Below, piece after piece: positions 1 to 7,897 of a stretch of DNA of 28,392 bases. Made by a program: the position numbers and the translations under genes. The DNA is from a virus. How positions within the stretch are numbered: the first letter of the stretch is position 1; each line of letters begins with the position of its first letter. The DNA lies in IMG/VR virus record IMGVR_UViG_3300008516_000222, positions 1 through 28,392 of that record. One strand, written 5' to 3'. Below the pieces are notes generated by a model. That model was not told where the DNA came from and searched no databases. It worked only from the letters and a program-made list of their open reading frames with translations.

Positions 1-5
1 ATGTA

Positions 6-329
6 ATGGGATGGGAACTAAAACATATACAAGAAGGGTGTCCTAATTACACGGATTATGGAATGTGGTGGCACTACCTTACATTTCCGTATAAACATAA
101 GAGTTGGTGGAGACCCACGCATGAAGATGGCGACACGGAGGAAGTACTAAAAAGACTACACAAGCTAGGTTATGACGTACACATAGTTCGATTTGCTGAA
201 TCACATTACTGGGAGTGTATTATACACATACCGGCAGGACTTAGTTTTACTGCAAGACATAAAATAAGAGGACATGCTATCTGTCTTGCAGCATGTTTGG
301 CAGTGGGGTTAAAGGTAACTACATGTTAG
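6..329 (+). CDS. Small phage protein of unknown function
   Basis: A 107-aa, Trp- and His-rich protein that I do not recognise with confidence. The N-terminal half is polar, with many aromatic residues (WW at two places). The C-terminal part ends in an Ala/Cys-rich hydrophobic stretch (AICLAACLAVGL, about residues 91-102). That ending resembles small phage alpha-beta-alpha sandwich proteins that finish in a P-AI--AAL helix, but the match is weak. The ATG at 6 lies in a TAATG context, so an upstream gene may end at 4-6; this cannot be seen here. Its stop overlaps the nuclease start at 323 (ATGTTAG), so the two genes are translationally linked. The true start could lie outside the window. Confidence 0.6.
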   Translation: MGWELKHIQEGCPNYTDYGMWWHYLTFPYKHKSWWRPTHEDGDTEEVLKRLHKLGYDVHIVRFAESHYWECIIHIPAGLSFTARHKIRGHAICLAACLAVGLKVTTC

Positions 330-2062
330 ACCACCTCTCGTACTCTAGTATAGTAAGATTTATTATGTGTCCTAGGTCATGGGAATACCACTATATTCAC
401 CGTATCGCACGCCCAGTTTCTAGCGCACTCTTTGTGGGAAGTTGTACGCACGGTGCCCTAGAGCATAACTATAAACAGAAAGTGTTAACGCATGAGGACT
501 TGCCAGTAGATGAAGTTCTACAGTGGTTCTCAGATCGGTGGGACACTTTGGACCCATCAGTGGGGCGTCCCGCAAGCAGTACCGGCGCTGAATCATTGGG
601 TATAGACTGGAAAAACAAAGACCCAGGCCTTGAGAAAGACATGGGTGTAGCCATGGTTGGTAAGTATCAGAAAACAATAGCCAAGACCGTACAGCCTGTA
701 GTTGCTGAACTTGGCTGGAGTCGGAAAGTAGATGATATGAAAATCATCGGTCGCGTAGACCTTATTGATGATAACGCTATCGTTACAGACTTTAAAACAG
801 CAAGCCGGCGACCGCGAAGAGGTAGCTGGCATACAGACTTACAACCAACATTCTATGCACTTGGTATGAAAAGCGCAATAGTTTTTGAGTATCATTACAT
901 GCTTAAGTTAAAATCGCCAGCTGTAGAAAAGTACCGCACGCAACGAACGAAATCTGACATAGAATGGATAGTGAAAGTACTTATACCGCCAATCGTAAAA
1001 AGCATTCGCCGAGGTATATTCTTCCCTAACACGCAAACATGGAAGTGTTTCTCGCTAGATACTGAAGTACTAACTAATAATGGATGGAAGGGGTATAATA
1101 GCTTATCTTATCAGGATGATGTTTTAACCCTAAATCAGCAGACGGGTTTTCTAGAGTGGCAAAAACCCTATGCCATCTTTACACGGAAGTATAATCAACC
1201 TAAGCGAATAGTATCATTCGATGGTAGGACAATTAGCTTTAGTGTTACACCAGATCACCTAATGCTGAGTCGTTCCTGCGGTGCTAAGCAGTATAACCAT
1301 CCTTGGCAACTTAAGACTGCACAGTCTATCGCCGGCGTAAGTTCGAGAGTTTTCCGAATAAGCGGGATAATGGAGCGAGATAACTACCCTATCTCTAACG
1401 ACCTACTACAACTGACAGCGTGGGCACTAACCGAGGGTCACTTTCGACAGTGCTCTCAAGCCATAGAAATAGCACAGAAAACTGGTACAAGATATGTTAA
1501 TGACATTCAGGATATATTAAATAGATTATCGTACTCATATACACGAAGAGATAGAAAAGATGGCTGCACTATATTCTATATTAAGGCAAGATCAGGTAGA
1601 CAACTTAGACAGATACAGCCCGATAAGAGTGCGCAGCCTTGGTTATGGAAACTATCCAAAAAGCAGTTTGACCTATGGCTAGAAACTTTTGTAAAAGGAG
1701 ATGGTAGTGCTCGTAGGGGTGGCTATATAATTAGTCAAAGAATTGAAAATACTATTGATCTTATTCAAGGTGTATGTATCTCGCATGGTTATAGTGCTAT
1801 AAAAAATCCAGTACCAAAACATTCTAGTTTCGGTGGTTCTGCATATTCTTTATCCATCACTAAAAACAGACAGGAGTATAAAATGGGTGTTGGTCCGGCA
1901 ACAAAGTTTTATCATAATGAATCAGCCAGTGCCGTTTGGGATTGCGCAGTCCCTAATGGACTTATTGTAACAAGAAGAAATGGTAGGCCACTAATAACGC
2001 ATAATTGTTCACCATCATACTGTGAATACTATGACATATGCCGAAGGGAGAAACAGTTGTGA
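323..2062 (+). CDS. Cas4/RecB-like PD-(D/E)XK iron-sulphur nuclease, interrupted by an intein
   Basis: The start at 323 is preferred over the ATG at 293 because AAAGG (311-315) sits 7 nt upstream and the start overlaps the preceding stop. The precursor is 579 aa and the spliced product would be 259 aa, a usual size for Cas4-like nucleases. Visible motifs are: Cys16 in MCPRSW; His43 in GSCTHGALE (motif I); Asp146 in GRVDL; Asp156-x-Lys158 in VTDFKT (PD-(D/E)XK core); and Gln174-xxx-Tyr178 (QxxxY motif). Three C-terminal cysteines follow, C562-x4-C567-x5-C573. With Cys16 these give the four ligands of a Cas4/AddB-type 4Fe-4S cluster. The expected role is DNA-end resection for recombination or replication, probably with the next gene. 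There is no helicase domain and no CRISPR context, so a CRISPR adaptation role is not implied. The intein covers residues 242-561, and the enzyme should lack a complete cluster until splicing. Confidence 0.9.
   Translation: MLDHLSYSSIVRFIMCPRSWEYHYIHRIARPVSSALFVGSCTHGALEHNYKQKVLTHEDLPVDEVLQWFSDRWDTLDPSVGRPASSTGAESLGIDWKNKDPGLEKDMGVAMVGKYQKTIAKTVQPVVAELGWSRKVDDMKIIGRVDLIDDNAIVTDFKTASRRPRRGSWHTDLQPTFYALGMKSAIVFEYHYMLKLKSPAVEKYRTQRTKSDIEWIVKVLIPPIVKSIRRGIFFPNTQTWKCFSLDTEVLTNNGWKGYNSLSYQDDVLTLNQQTGFLEWQKPYAIFTRKYNQPKRIVSFDGRTISFSVTPDHLMLSRSCGAKQYNHPWQLKTAQSIAGVSSRVFRISGIMERDNYPISNDLLQLTAWALTEGHFRQCSQAIEIAQKTGTRYVNDIQDILNRLSYSYTRRDRKDGCTIFYIKARSGRQLRQIQPDKSAQPWLWKLSKKQFDLWLETFVKGDGSARRGGYIISQRIENTIDLIQGVCISHGYSAIKNPVPKHSSFGGSAYSLSITKNRQEYKMGVGPATKFYHNESASAVWDCAVPNGLIVTRRNGRPLITHNCSPSYCEYYDICRREKQL
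1046..2005 (+). other. In-frame LAGLIDADG intein (320 aa)
   Basis: The boundaries are readable. Intein Cys1 (TGT, 1046-1048) follows ...TWK in block A, CFSLDTEVLT. Block B holds TPDH at intein residues 68-71. The intein ends in ITHN (residues 317-320), followed by the extein Cys (TGT, 2006-2008). N-terminal Cys, terminal His-Asn and a +1 Cys are the class 1 splicing signature. A dodecapeptide homing-endonuclease domain lies between: block C TAWALTEG (about 124-131) and block E FVKGDGS (about 215-221), carrying the acidic residues Glu130 and Asp219. Block F (VWDCAVPNGLIVT, from about 297) lacks the usual His and has Leu there. The segment looks more AT-rich than the flanking extein. No stop or frameshift is present, so both splicing and endonuclease activity may be intact. 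Confidence 0.93.
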
Positions 2063-3006
2063 GTGATGAAGTTATTGAGGGTGTAGTTAAGGAAGTTAAT
2101 GGCACGCCCTCTGTGCAAGACATATCTCTAATACCAGCATTCAAGTCCCGGGTTGTTAGCCCAATTATGACTGTTGACGAAGCACAGGAGGCGTGGGCGC
2201 AATATCAAGAGCTAGAGAATACGCTTCTTACCGACGATGACTACATTTACTTTGTCCAATGCAAGATTAAGGACCGAACACAAAGCGCTACTTATATGAC
2301 TAAGGCTGATGCTGACCGTGGCGCAGATACTTGGAAGGCTATGGGTTACCCTGTAACTCTAACAAGACGAAAGAAAAAGTCAGCCTTTCGCAAGATGGCA
2401 AGGTTCTTTGGCTTGTCTATTCCACAGCAAAATGATAGCGCAATAATCACTATTGAGCCTCTTGGTAATAGTCACTTTGTAAAGACAGAGAAGGGTGAAG
2501 GTTACTCCGTTATCACTTACATGGATGAGGACATGGATACTGTCAAGTGCGAAGCATCTGTATCTGTTATGCATCCGGGCGGAGCTACTATGGTTGGACT
2601 TGGTACGTGTTCAGCAAGAGAAAGAGGATTTACACATCCCGACCACGACATTATAGCCACTAGTTGGACACGCGCACTTAACCGCGCAATCTCTGACATG
2701 GTGGGATGGGGTGAGGTTTCGGCAGAGGAAATAGATGCAATAACGGAGTCGAATACTAAGCCTAAAGCGCAAGGCGAACCTGACAAAGGTAAGTCCGAAG
2801 AGTCAAAGAGCAAGGTCGAGGAGTCTGTAGATGAAAAAATGGGACTAGCGACATTCTTGGCCAGCGCCTTTAAGCTTGGCGAAACTGCCGAGAGTCTTGC
2901 TGAAAGCTATGGAAGTCTCTCGGAGATCGAGGACTATGCCGCGACTCTTAATAGTATAAAAGATGGAAAGGAGACTAAGGCATCAGCTGAATCATCAGTT
3001 GGTTAG
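2059..3006 (+). CDS. Putative DNA-recombination partner (annealing- or DNA-binding-like phage protein)
   Basis: I choose the GTG at 2059 (315 aa) over the in-frame ATG at 2038. GGGAG (2046-2050) is 8 nt upstream, and GTGA overlaps the nuclease stop by the classic 4 nt. The central region has a conserved look: KSAFRKMARFFGLS (about 107-120), a Cys/Gly segment GLGTCSARERGFTHPDHD (about 180-197), then TSWTRALNRAISDMVGWGEV and SAEEID (about 201-226). This 'RK-gls ... ERxFxHPxHD ... TRAxNRAISDxxGxGEVSAEE' layout recurs in uncharacterised phage and archaeal proteins, to my recollection. Residues about 230-262 are a charged low-complexity linker, followed by a small helical C-terminal domain. Pairing with a Cas4-like nuclease suggests a single-strand-annealing or ssDNA-binding role. 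That is inference from context; no catalytic motif is visible. Confidence 0.72.
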   Translation: MSDEVIEGVVKEVNGTPSVQDISLIPAFKSRVVSPIMTVDEAQEAWAQYQELENTLLTDDDYIYFVQCKIKDRTQSATYMTKADADRGADTWKAMGYPVTLTRRKKKSAFRKMARFFGLSIPQQNDSAIITIEPLGNSHFVKTEKGEGYSVITYMDEDMDTVKCEASVSVMHPGGATMVGLGTCSARERGFTHPDHDIIATSWTRALNRAISDMVGWGEVSAEEIDAITESNTKPKAQGEPDKGKSEESKSKVEESVDEKMGLATFLASAFKLGETAESLAESYGSLSEIEDYAATLNSIKDGKETKASAESSVG

Positions 3007-3010
3007 AACA

Positions 3011-3364
3011 TCAATCAGTGCCAGTGGGTAATATCGTTATGTGACCAATCGCTGGCTTCACAGCACGACCGAGGGTATCTACTCCCTTTAGTTCATGGTA
3101 GTAGGTGCCCTCTATACTCAGGGTATCGGCAGAACCAAGCGGGACAGTTAGCTTGCCAGAGCCCGCGTCTGTAATAGTTATAGTTAAACTACCACTTGTC
3201 TTTATAATGGTGGGTACGGCACTACGCTCATTAGGCTGCATAATCCAAGTAAAATCGTAGTTATTTATATTCTTTCGCGTCGTATCGGTATCATCTTCCC
3301 AAATAGTGAAGTTAATATCTCTATCTTCACCGGCCAGCATAGTAAAGTCTTGTTGAGTACGCAT
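3011..3364 (-). CDS. Small beta-rich virion-associated protein (distal tail/baseplate type)
   Basis: A 117-aa protein with alternating hydrophobic residues and no helices of note. It opens with AGEDRDINFTIWEDD and ends with GTYYHELKGVDTLGR and GHITIL. This fits the roughly 110-residue immunoglobulin-like beta-sandwich seen in many phage baseplate, fibre-attachment or BppU-type N-terminal domains. The start has GGAGAAG shortly upstream (inside the end of the preceding repeat gene), 2 nt after that gene's stop. It is the last gene of the minus-strand late region and converges on the plus-strand recombination genes with only 4 nt between stops. The exact role is unassigned. Confidence 0.65.
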   Translation of the reverse strand: MRTQQDFTMLAGEDRDINFTIWEDDTDTTRKNINNYDFTWIMQPNERSAVPTIIKTSGSLTITITDAGSGKLTVPLGSADTLSIEGTYYHELKGVDTLGRAVKPAIGHITILPTGTD

Positions 3365-3366
3365 CG

Positions 3367-4971
3367 CTATACTTCTCCATCCAGGTCTACGTCTATCATA
3401 TGTGATCCATCAAGCCCCGTACTTATAGTCCATGAACCATCTGCTGCTATACTCAAAATCCAGGAACCCTTTAGCGCCACAGGGATAACCGCTATACCCT
3501 CTGCAAGGGTGAGAAGATATATTTCATTCAGTATTGAAAATGTCACTGATGCCAGGGTAGATACTGAAGCACTTTCGTCTACGTCTAGGGTTAGTGCTAG
3601 TGATATGTCGGCCAAAGCTGAAGATAATGCAGCCTCCGTTACCCCTGCCTCGCGCACTAGAGACATAGCAGCTAATGTAGCGGCTGCACTTGATGAACTT
3701 AATCCTACAAATCTGTCTAAGGTAAATGCAACATTAATATTCTGACCTGTAGCGACAGTTATTGCATTAAATATCTCTGTAAGGGTATTGGCCAAAGTAC
3801 CGGCTAATGCTGACAATGCTACTTCATCAGAGCGCGAAAGTGTTGTAGATGCTAGAGTTGCCGCCTCGCCCGTCGGTGTTATCGCGGCTAACCGACTTAG
3901 GCTCAGTACCACTAGTCGATCTGCTACTCCCGTAGTACTAACCGCCGCACTTCTTGTCAATGTGGTATTGGCTAGGGCAGCAGCTAAAGCCGAGGCTGAC
4001 ACTCCTGCATCACGCTCTAATACTAACGACGTAAGTCCCGCCGTCATACCCGTGCTTGTTGTCCCCACTTGTCTTGCTAGAGACGTGGCGGCTAATACGG
4101 TAGCCAGCGCTGAAGTTGATATTGCACTGTCTCTGGTAAGTGTTAAAGTGGCTAGATTTGCTGCCTGACTACTACTCGCCAAAGCCGCAGACCTTGTTAG
4201 GGATACGTTGGCTAGAATTGCCGCTAGTGCTGAAGTCGAGATTCCTCCTTCACGCCCAAGTGTTACCTCACCCATGTATACCGTGCCGCGCATAGCAACT
4301 ATAGCGGCACTCCTCGACAGCGAAGTATCTGCCAATGTTACGGATGTACCTGCGCTAGTTAATTCTGCAACCCGCGCCAGAGAAGCACCTACCAACGTTG
4401 CCGCCAAAGCTATGGTTGCAATTGCACTATCGCGGTTTAAACTTAGGTCGCTCGTTCCAGCTGCTAATGCTAGTGCTGAAATTGCATTATCCCTGGCCAA
4501 ACTCACGTCGGCTAACCCTGCCGCCTGACTTGTACCAGTCAACCCTACCGACTTAGCCAATGACGTAGCGGCTAATGCGGCAGATAGTCCCTCTAGGGCG
4601 ACACCAGCACCCCGCGCCAAAGTTATATCGGTGTTTCTTGTAGCCTGACTTGCATTTATTAGTCCCGCTAACCGATTTAGTAATGTACTAGCCAGCGCAA
4701 CACCCTGTCCGCCACCGCTAACACCAATGGCACGACTTAGTGATGTAGCACCGAGGGCACCAGCTTGACCGGCTGACGTTACCGCGGCTACACGCGAGAG
4801 CGTTAAAGACACGTCGTAGTTTTGACCAGGCGTTAGCCCACTATACACCCAAACAATATGTTGTCTATCACCTTGGTCAAGTGTACCGTCGGGCAACACC
4901 AACGTAAGTACAGATGGTGATAGTATCTGCGTAGACGAAGCCCGTTTAGAGCGTGTGTCTAAGTTAGCCAT
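3367..4971 (-). CDS. Repeat protein: 22 tandem 20-residue units, probable fibre or surface protein
   Basis: A 534-aa protein. Residues 1-40 form a short N-terminal segment. Residues 41-480 divide without gaps into 22 units of exactly 20 residues, and residues 481-534 form the tail. Typical units are SAALASSSQAANLATLTLTR and DAGVSASALAAALANTTLTR. Arg is the last residue in 18 of 22 units (Lys in one), and Leu is at position 18 in 20 of 22. The middle is an Ala-rich A-A-x-L-A stretch. The C-terminus carries three decapeptide-like units built on DGSW/DGSH (about 502-530). No signal peptide or catalytic motif is seen. The fixed period suggests a solenoid or fibrous fold. The position between fibre genes and a small beta protein suggests a distal tail fibre or decoration protein; function is inferred. 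The start overlaps the upstream stop (TAATG). Confidence 0.8.
   Translation of the reverse strand: MANLDTRSKRASSTQILSPSVLTLVLPDGTLDQGDRQHIVWVYSGLTPGQNYDVSLTLSRVAAVTSAGQAGALGATSLSRAIGVSGGGQGVALASTLLNRLAGLINASQATRNTDITLARGAGVALEGLSAALAATSLAKSVGLTGTSQAAGLADVSLARDNAISALALAAGTSDLSLNRDSAIATIALAATLVGASLARVAELTSAGTSVTLADTSLSRSAAIVAMRGTVYMGEVTLGREGGISTSALAAILANVSLTRSAALASSSQAANLATLTLTRDSAISTSALATVLAATSLARQVGTTSTGMTAGLTSLVLERDAGVSASALAAALANTTLTRSAAVSTTGVADRLVVLSLSRLAAITPTGEAATLASTTLSRSDEVALSALAGTLANTLTEIFNAITVATGQNINVAFTLDRFVGLSSSSAAATLAAMSLVREAGVTEAALSSALADISLALTLDVDESASVSTLASVTFSILNEIYLLTLAEGIAVIPVALKGSWILSIAADGSWTISTGLDGSHMIDVDLDGEV
3532..4851 (-). repeat. 22 x 60-nt degenerate tandem repeat coding 20-residue units
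   Basis: This DNA codes residues 41-480 of the repeat protein. The period is exactly 60 nt with no unit-length change across all 22 units. The nucleotide copies are well diverged while the L-x-R unit end is kept, indicating an old expansion under protein-level constraint rather than a recent slippage array. Units 17 and 20-21 are the most divergent. Unit 18 (ending INVAFTLDR) resembles unit 0 (ending YDVSLTLSR), both containing GQN, which suggests a longer-range duplication. Confidence 0.88.
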
Positions 4972-6632
4972 TAGGGACCAGTTTCAATCTCGCCCCGAGT
5001 AAAGGTGGTATCATCATCTGAGACAGTTGCTTTCTGATCAACAGTGTCTCCAGCATCATTATAGACGCTTAGAGTCGTGGCAGTCTGTGTAAGCTTGTTG
5101 CGAAGAAACTTGTAAAGATAGCCGACCTTCGCCACAAGTGATGCTGTGGCTGCTGGGGCACCTTGACCTGGTTCGGCATAAGTATCAGTGCTCAACGCAT
5201 CTACGACCTGACTATTGACTTCGGTAGGGGTAGCATGTGATTGTATCTCTTCGCCAAAACTTCCCCCTGCTGTGTGACCAGAGATTGGCTCGTCAAATAC
5301 TGTATCTGCAATCAATAGACGGTGAGTGGCTTGTGAAAGAATATCAACTGTATCACCAACCGCCATAACAAATACACCGGGGTCTGCTATAAGTGTGATG
5401 GTTTTAGAAGACCCAACATAGTTCAAAACGTGACCAGTACAGTATCGAAACACCGTCGTAGTATCGTGTATGATAATACACATATCATTATATGCGTCAT
5501 CATCAGATGACCCGTTTGCTAAAGTGAAACTGGTCTGCGAAGCTAATGTAGCGATAGTTGTTGATACCATGGTGAATGGCACAGACTCAGCTGCCACCCT
5601 CCCTTGAGGTATGATAATGAATATACTTGTATCATTAGGATTCGTTGCCCATGCCCTTTGCACCGATACTACCTTAGTACTCCCAACATAGTTCTTGATT
5701 CGCCGAGATTGCCCCGCACCAGTTCCGCCAATGATGCAAATTATAGCATCAATGTAGAGGTCATCAACTGCAGATGCGCCAGAGTCAAGTGTGATAGACC
5801 GAGCCTCTCCTGCCTGAGCAGTGCCATCCCGTATCAAGTGAGCAAAGCGACCAAAGGAGCCCGCTGCTACGTGGTCTGCTCGTGGCTCGTCCATGACTGC
5901 ATCTGCTATTGCGGCAGCCGTCGGATCATTTAGTCCGGCAATCGAATCGTCAACTTCGGATTCAACTTCTGCTTTCATACCATCAGACATACCGCCCAAG
6001 TCACTCAATCCAGCACCAGCCGTACCAATCTCACCTGTATCAGTGCGTATCTCGTCCACCTGGTTCGCCATTTTGCCAACGGTCCCTGCATCAAGTTCAC
6101 TCAAGCGTGCAGCAGTAACTTCGTGAGTATTCGCTAGTTTAGTATCCAGGTCAAGCTCGCCAGCGTCACTAATCGGAAGACCCCCAGCTGCGTCTGCTGC
6201 CGCCGCAGGAAGTGCGGTTCCAGTAAGTCCGCGCGTCGCAGAATATGCCAAATCAATCAAAACATTATTCAGTCCAGCAGCCCGGAACCCAACAACTGGT
6301 CCACGCCAAGGCAAAACGCCAGTGGCAAAACCAGTGAACCATCCAAATCCCTCAGTGTCATTATCAATCGTTCCACCACTAGCCGGTATCTCTAGCGTAT
6401 ACATACCATCGCCCTGATGTGCCCAGTCATGAATACCGCTGGTTGTTGGGGTTACAGCAGTCTGTGTAAATGCGCCTGCCGTGGTGACAAAGTTCCACAC
6501 CAGGTCCATACCAGCCTGGTCATAGGTAATAGCAACTTCCCTGGTTTTAAAGTCAGTATCATCGGTAAGAGCCAAAACATTCACTGGCACCTCGGCCAGT
6601 GCCGCATCTACATCATACCAAATATCAGGCAT
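4971..6632 (-). CDS. Phage tail fibre / baseplate protein with paired DEP-SGH-GSFG motifs
   Basis: A 553-aa protein. The N-terminal about 115 residues look like a beta-domain: DDTDFKTREVAITYDQAGMD, then GDGMYTLEIP and GFGWFTGFATGV. The centre (about 130-240) is Ala/Asp-rich and probably helical or coiled. Two copies of a boundary motif follow: AVMDEPRADHVAAGSFG (about 243-259) and TVFDEPISGHTAGGSFG (about 445-461). Between them are two related beta segments, GTGAGQSRRIKNYVGSTK and GHVLNYVGSSKTITL, implying internal duplication. The C-terminus carries SLVAKVGYLYKFLRNKLTQT and a small beta end. This combination is familiar from fibre or baseplate proteins of environmental siphophages; the receptor is unknown. 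GAGGTGA is spaced about 4 nt from the ATG. Confidence 0.75.
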   Translation of the reverse strand: MPDIWYDVDAALAEVPVNVLALTDDTDFKTREVAITYDQAGMDLVWNFVTTAGAFTQTAVTPTTSGIHDWAHQGDGMYTLEIPASGGTIDNDTEGFGWFTGFATGVLPWRGPVVGFRAAGLNNVLIDLAYSATRGLTGTALPAAAADAAGGLPISDAGELDLDTKLANTHEVTAARLSELDAGTVGKMANQVDEIRTDTGEIGTAGAGLSDLGGMSDGMKAEVESEVDDSIAGLNDPTAAAIADAVMDEPRADHVAAGSFGRFAHLIRDGTAQAGEARSITLDSGASAVDDLYIDAIICIIGGTGAGQSRRIKNYVGSTKVVSVQRAWATNPNDTSIFIIIPQGRVAAESVPFTMVSTTIATLASQTSFTLANGSSDDDAYNDMCIIIHDTTTVFRYCTGHVLNYVGSSKTITLIADPGVFVMAVGDTVDILSQATHRLLIADTVFDEPISGHTAGGSFGEEIQSHATPTEVNSQVVDALSTDTYAEPGQGAPAATASLVAKVGYLYKFLRNKLTQTATTLSVYNDAGDTVDQKATVSDDDTTFTRGEIETGP

Positions 6633-6640
6633 AACTCACC

Positions 6641-7888
6641 TCATTGTTGCTGTGCATAGTAGTACCAGGGATTACCTTCCGCTGCCGCCTCTCCCTCTAT
6701 CGCCACAGCCCACATATACTTGGCCGCAGGTTTGACCGCCGTGTAGTTGAGCGTCCAGCCATTCGCGTCGAGCGACACAAAGCTAGCCGTCAGCCCCGCG
6801 CTGCCGTCGTCGTCGGGCAACTGAACAGGCACATCATCGCTCAGTGACTGGGTGTCCGTGGTCGCTGCGCCATCATCAGCGCATCCAGACGTGGCGTAGG
6901 CATCGTCCTCATCAAACGCGCTCACCATCAGGGAGCCACCCAGAGCATCGGTATAGACCGTGTTCACCGCCTCGGCCATTGTACCGTGCAGAATCACCGC
7001 TTGGGGCGTGAAACTTGGTCCGATCTCTGCATCATTGCCTGTCTCGGTGGGAGTCGTGTGATCGCCTACCCAAGAGGCGACCGCCGGACCCGAACCGAAA
7101 CGCAGGGCCAAATAGGCCCAAACCTTCGTAGTTTCTTCGCTTGCCGTGGCCGTAAATCCGTTAGCATCAAAAGTCCCCAAGGACACAGAGAGCCCTATCG
7201 CATCATAAATGAAGGCGCCTGTGACATAGGCATTCGAGTAGTAAACCGTCGTCTGCGCATCTGCACGGTTGTCCCGGTTGAATCCCAAAACACACCGTTG
7301 CGTGATACCGCTGGCCCTGTCGTTATGACAGACCCCGAAGCCCCACTTCATGTTGCTGCTCGAAATAGGCCAGGAGTTGTGATCATTGCCCAAGACGAAT
7401 ACCAAGTCTGGCTCAAATCCTGGCGCAGTAACGTCCACGGTATCGGTGCCAGGGAACTTGATTATGTCCACGTCGGCGGAAACATCCGTGCCTGCGAAGA
7501 ACGTCACGGTTAGAAGCAACGCGCTGGTCGGGGCATCAGTGATGTTGATTGTGACGCCATTCGTAATCCAAGCGGAGAACGCCGCCTGACAGTCCACTGA
7601 CCCCGTGGCTGGATCAACGACGTAGATAGGCACATCCTGGTTGCTGTAGCCAGTATTCGAAGTGGCGAGGTTATGTTGGTCCCAGCCGTTATGACACTTG
7701 CTGACTACGCCATCGGTGATTCCTACCATGAGCGAGAGACCGTCTGCGGCTACGCCGTCGGTAACGGCCCAAGACAGAAAGAGCATCGCCGCCTTGGGGG
7801 TCAAGCCACCCAAGTCGTCCGTGGTGATATTCTGTTCCCCTGTGTCCGTGTTCAGAGCGACACGGGTCGTGGCAACCGTCACACCCAC
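6641..7888 (-). CDS. Tail fibre / receptor-binding-like beta protein in a GC-rich module
   Basis: A 415-aa beta-rich protein starting at a GTG, with AGGAG 6-7 nt upstream. It contains three related openings of the type xGFxPxxVxxxG: GGLTPKAAMLFL (about 27-38), APGFEPDLVFVLG (about 155-167) and GPSFTPQAVILHG. It also has paired FDANGFTA and LDANGWTLNY segments, pointing to an internal duplication of a roughly 200-residue domain. The C-terminus ends in a Tyr/Gln-rich NPWYYYAQQQ. There are no enzyme motifs. The base composition is clearly more GC-rich than neighbouring genes, suggesting acquisition as a cassette. The likely role is adsorption; this rests on position and fold impression. Confidence 0.65.
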   Translation of the reverse strand: MGVTVATTRVALNTDTGEQNITTDDLGGLTPKAAMLFLSWAVTDGVAADGLSLMVGITDGVVSKCHNGWDQHNLATSNTGYSNQDVPIYVVDPATGSVDCQAAFSAWITNGVTINITDAPTSALLLTVTFFAGTDVSADVDIIKFPGTDTVDVTAPGFEPDLVFVLGNDHNSWPISSSNMKWGFGVCHNDRASGITQRCVLGFNRDNRADAQTTVYYSNAYVTGAFIYDAIGLSVSLGTFDANGFTATASEETTKVWAYLALRFGSGPAVASWVGDHTTPTETGNDAEIGPSFTPQAVILHGTMAEAVNTVYTDALGGSLMVSAFDEDDAYATSGCADDGAATTDTQSLSDDVPVQLPDDDGSAGLTASFVSLDANGWTLNYTAVKPAAKYMWAVAIEGEAAAEGNPWYYYAQQQ

Positions 7889-7897
7889 CCTGAACTC

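Noticed and set aside
293-322. Upstream ATG (293) as start of the nuclease
   Set aside because: The ATG at 323 has a well-spaced AAAGG and the protein family begins at that point; the extra residues look unrelated.
323-2062. Cas4-like gene as part of a CRISPR-Cas system
   Set aside because: No cas1, cas2 or effector genes and no repeat-spacer array are present; all other genes are phage genes.
2985-3006. Terminator at the end of the plus-strand genes
   Set aside because: AGCTGA/TCAGTT forms only a 6-bp stem with a wobble pair and no following T-tract.
3350-4528. Plus-strand open frames opposite the 20-residue repeat gene
   Set aside because: They are the antisense of a low-complexity Ala/Ser/Leu repeat and show the same period; no ribosome sites or independent protein features.
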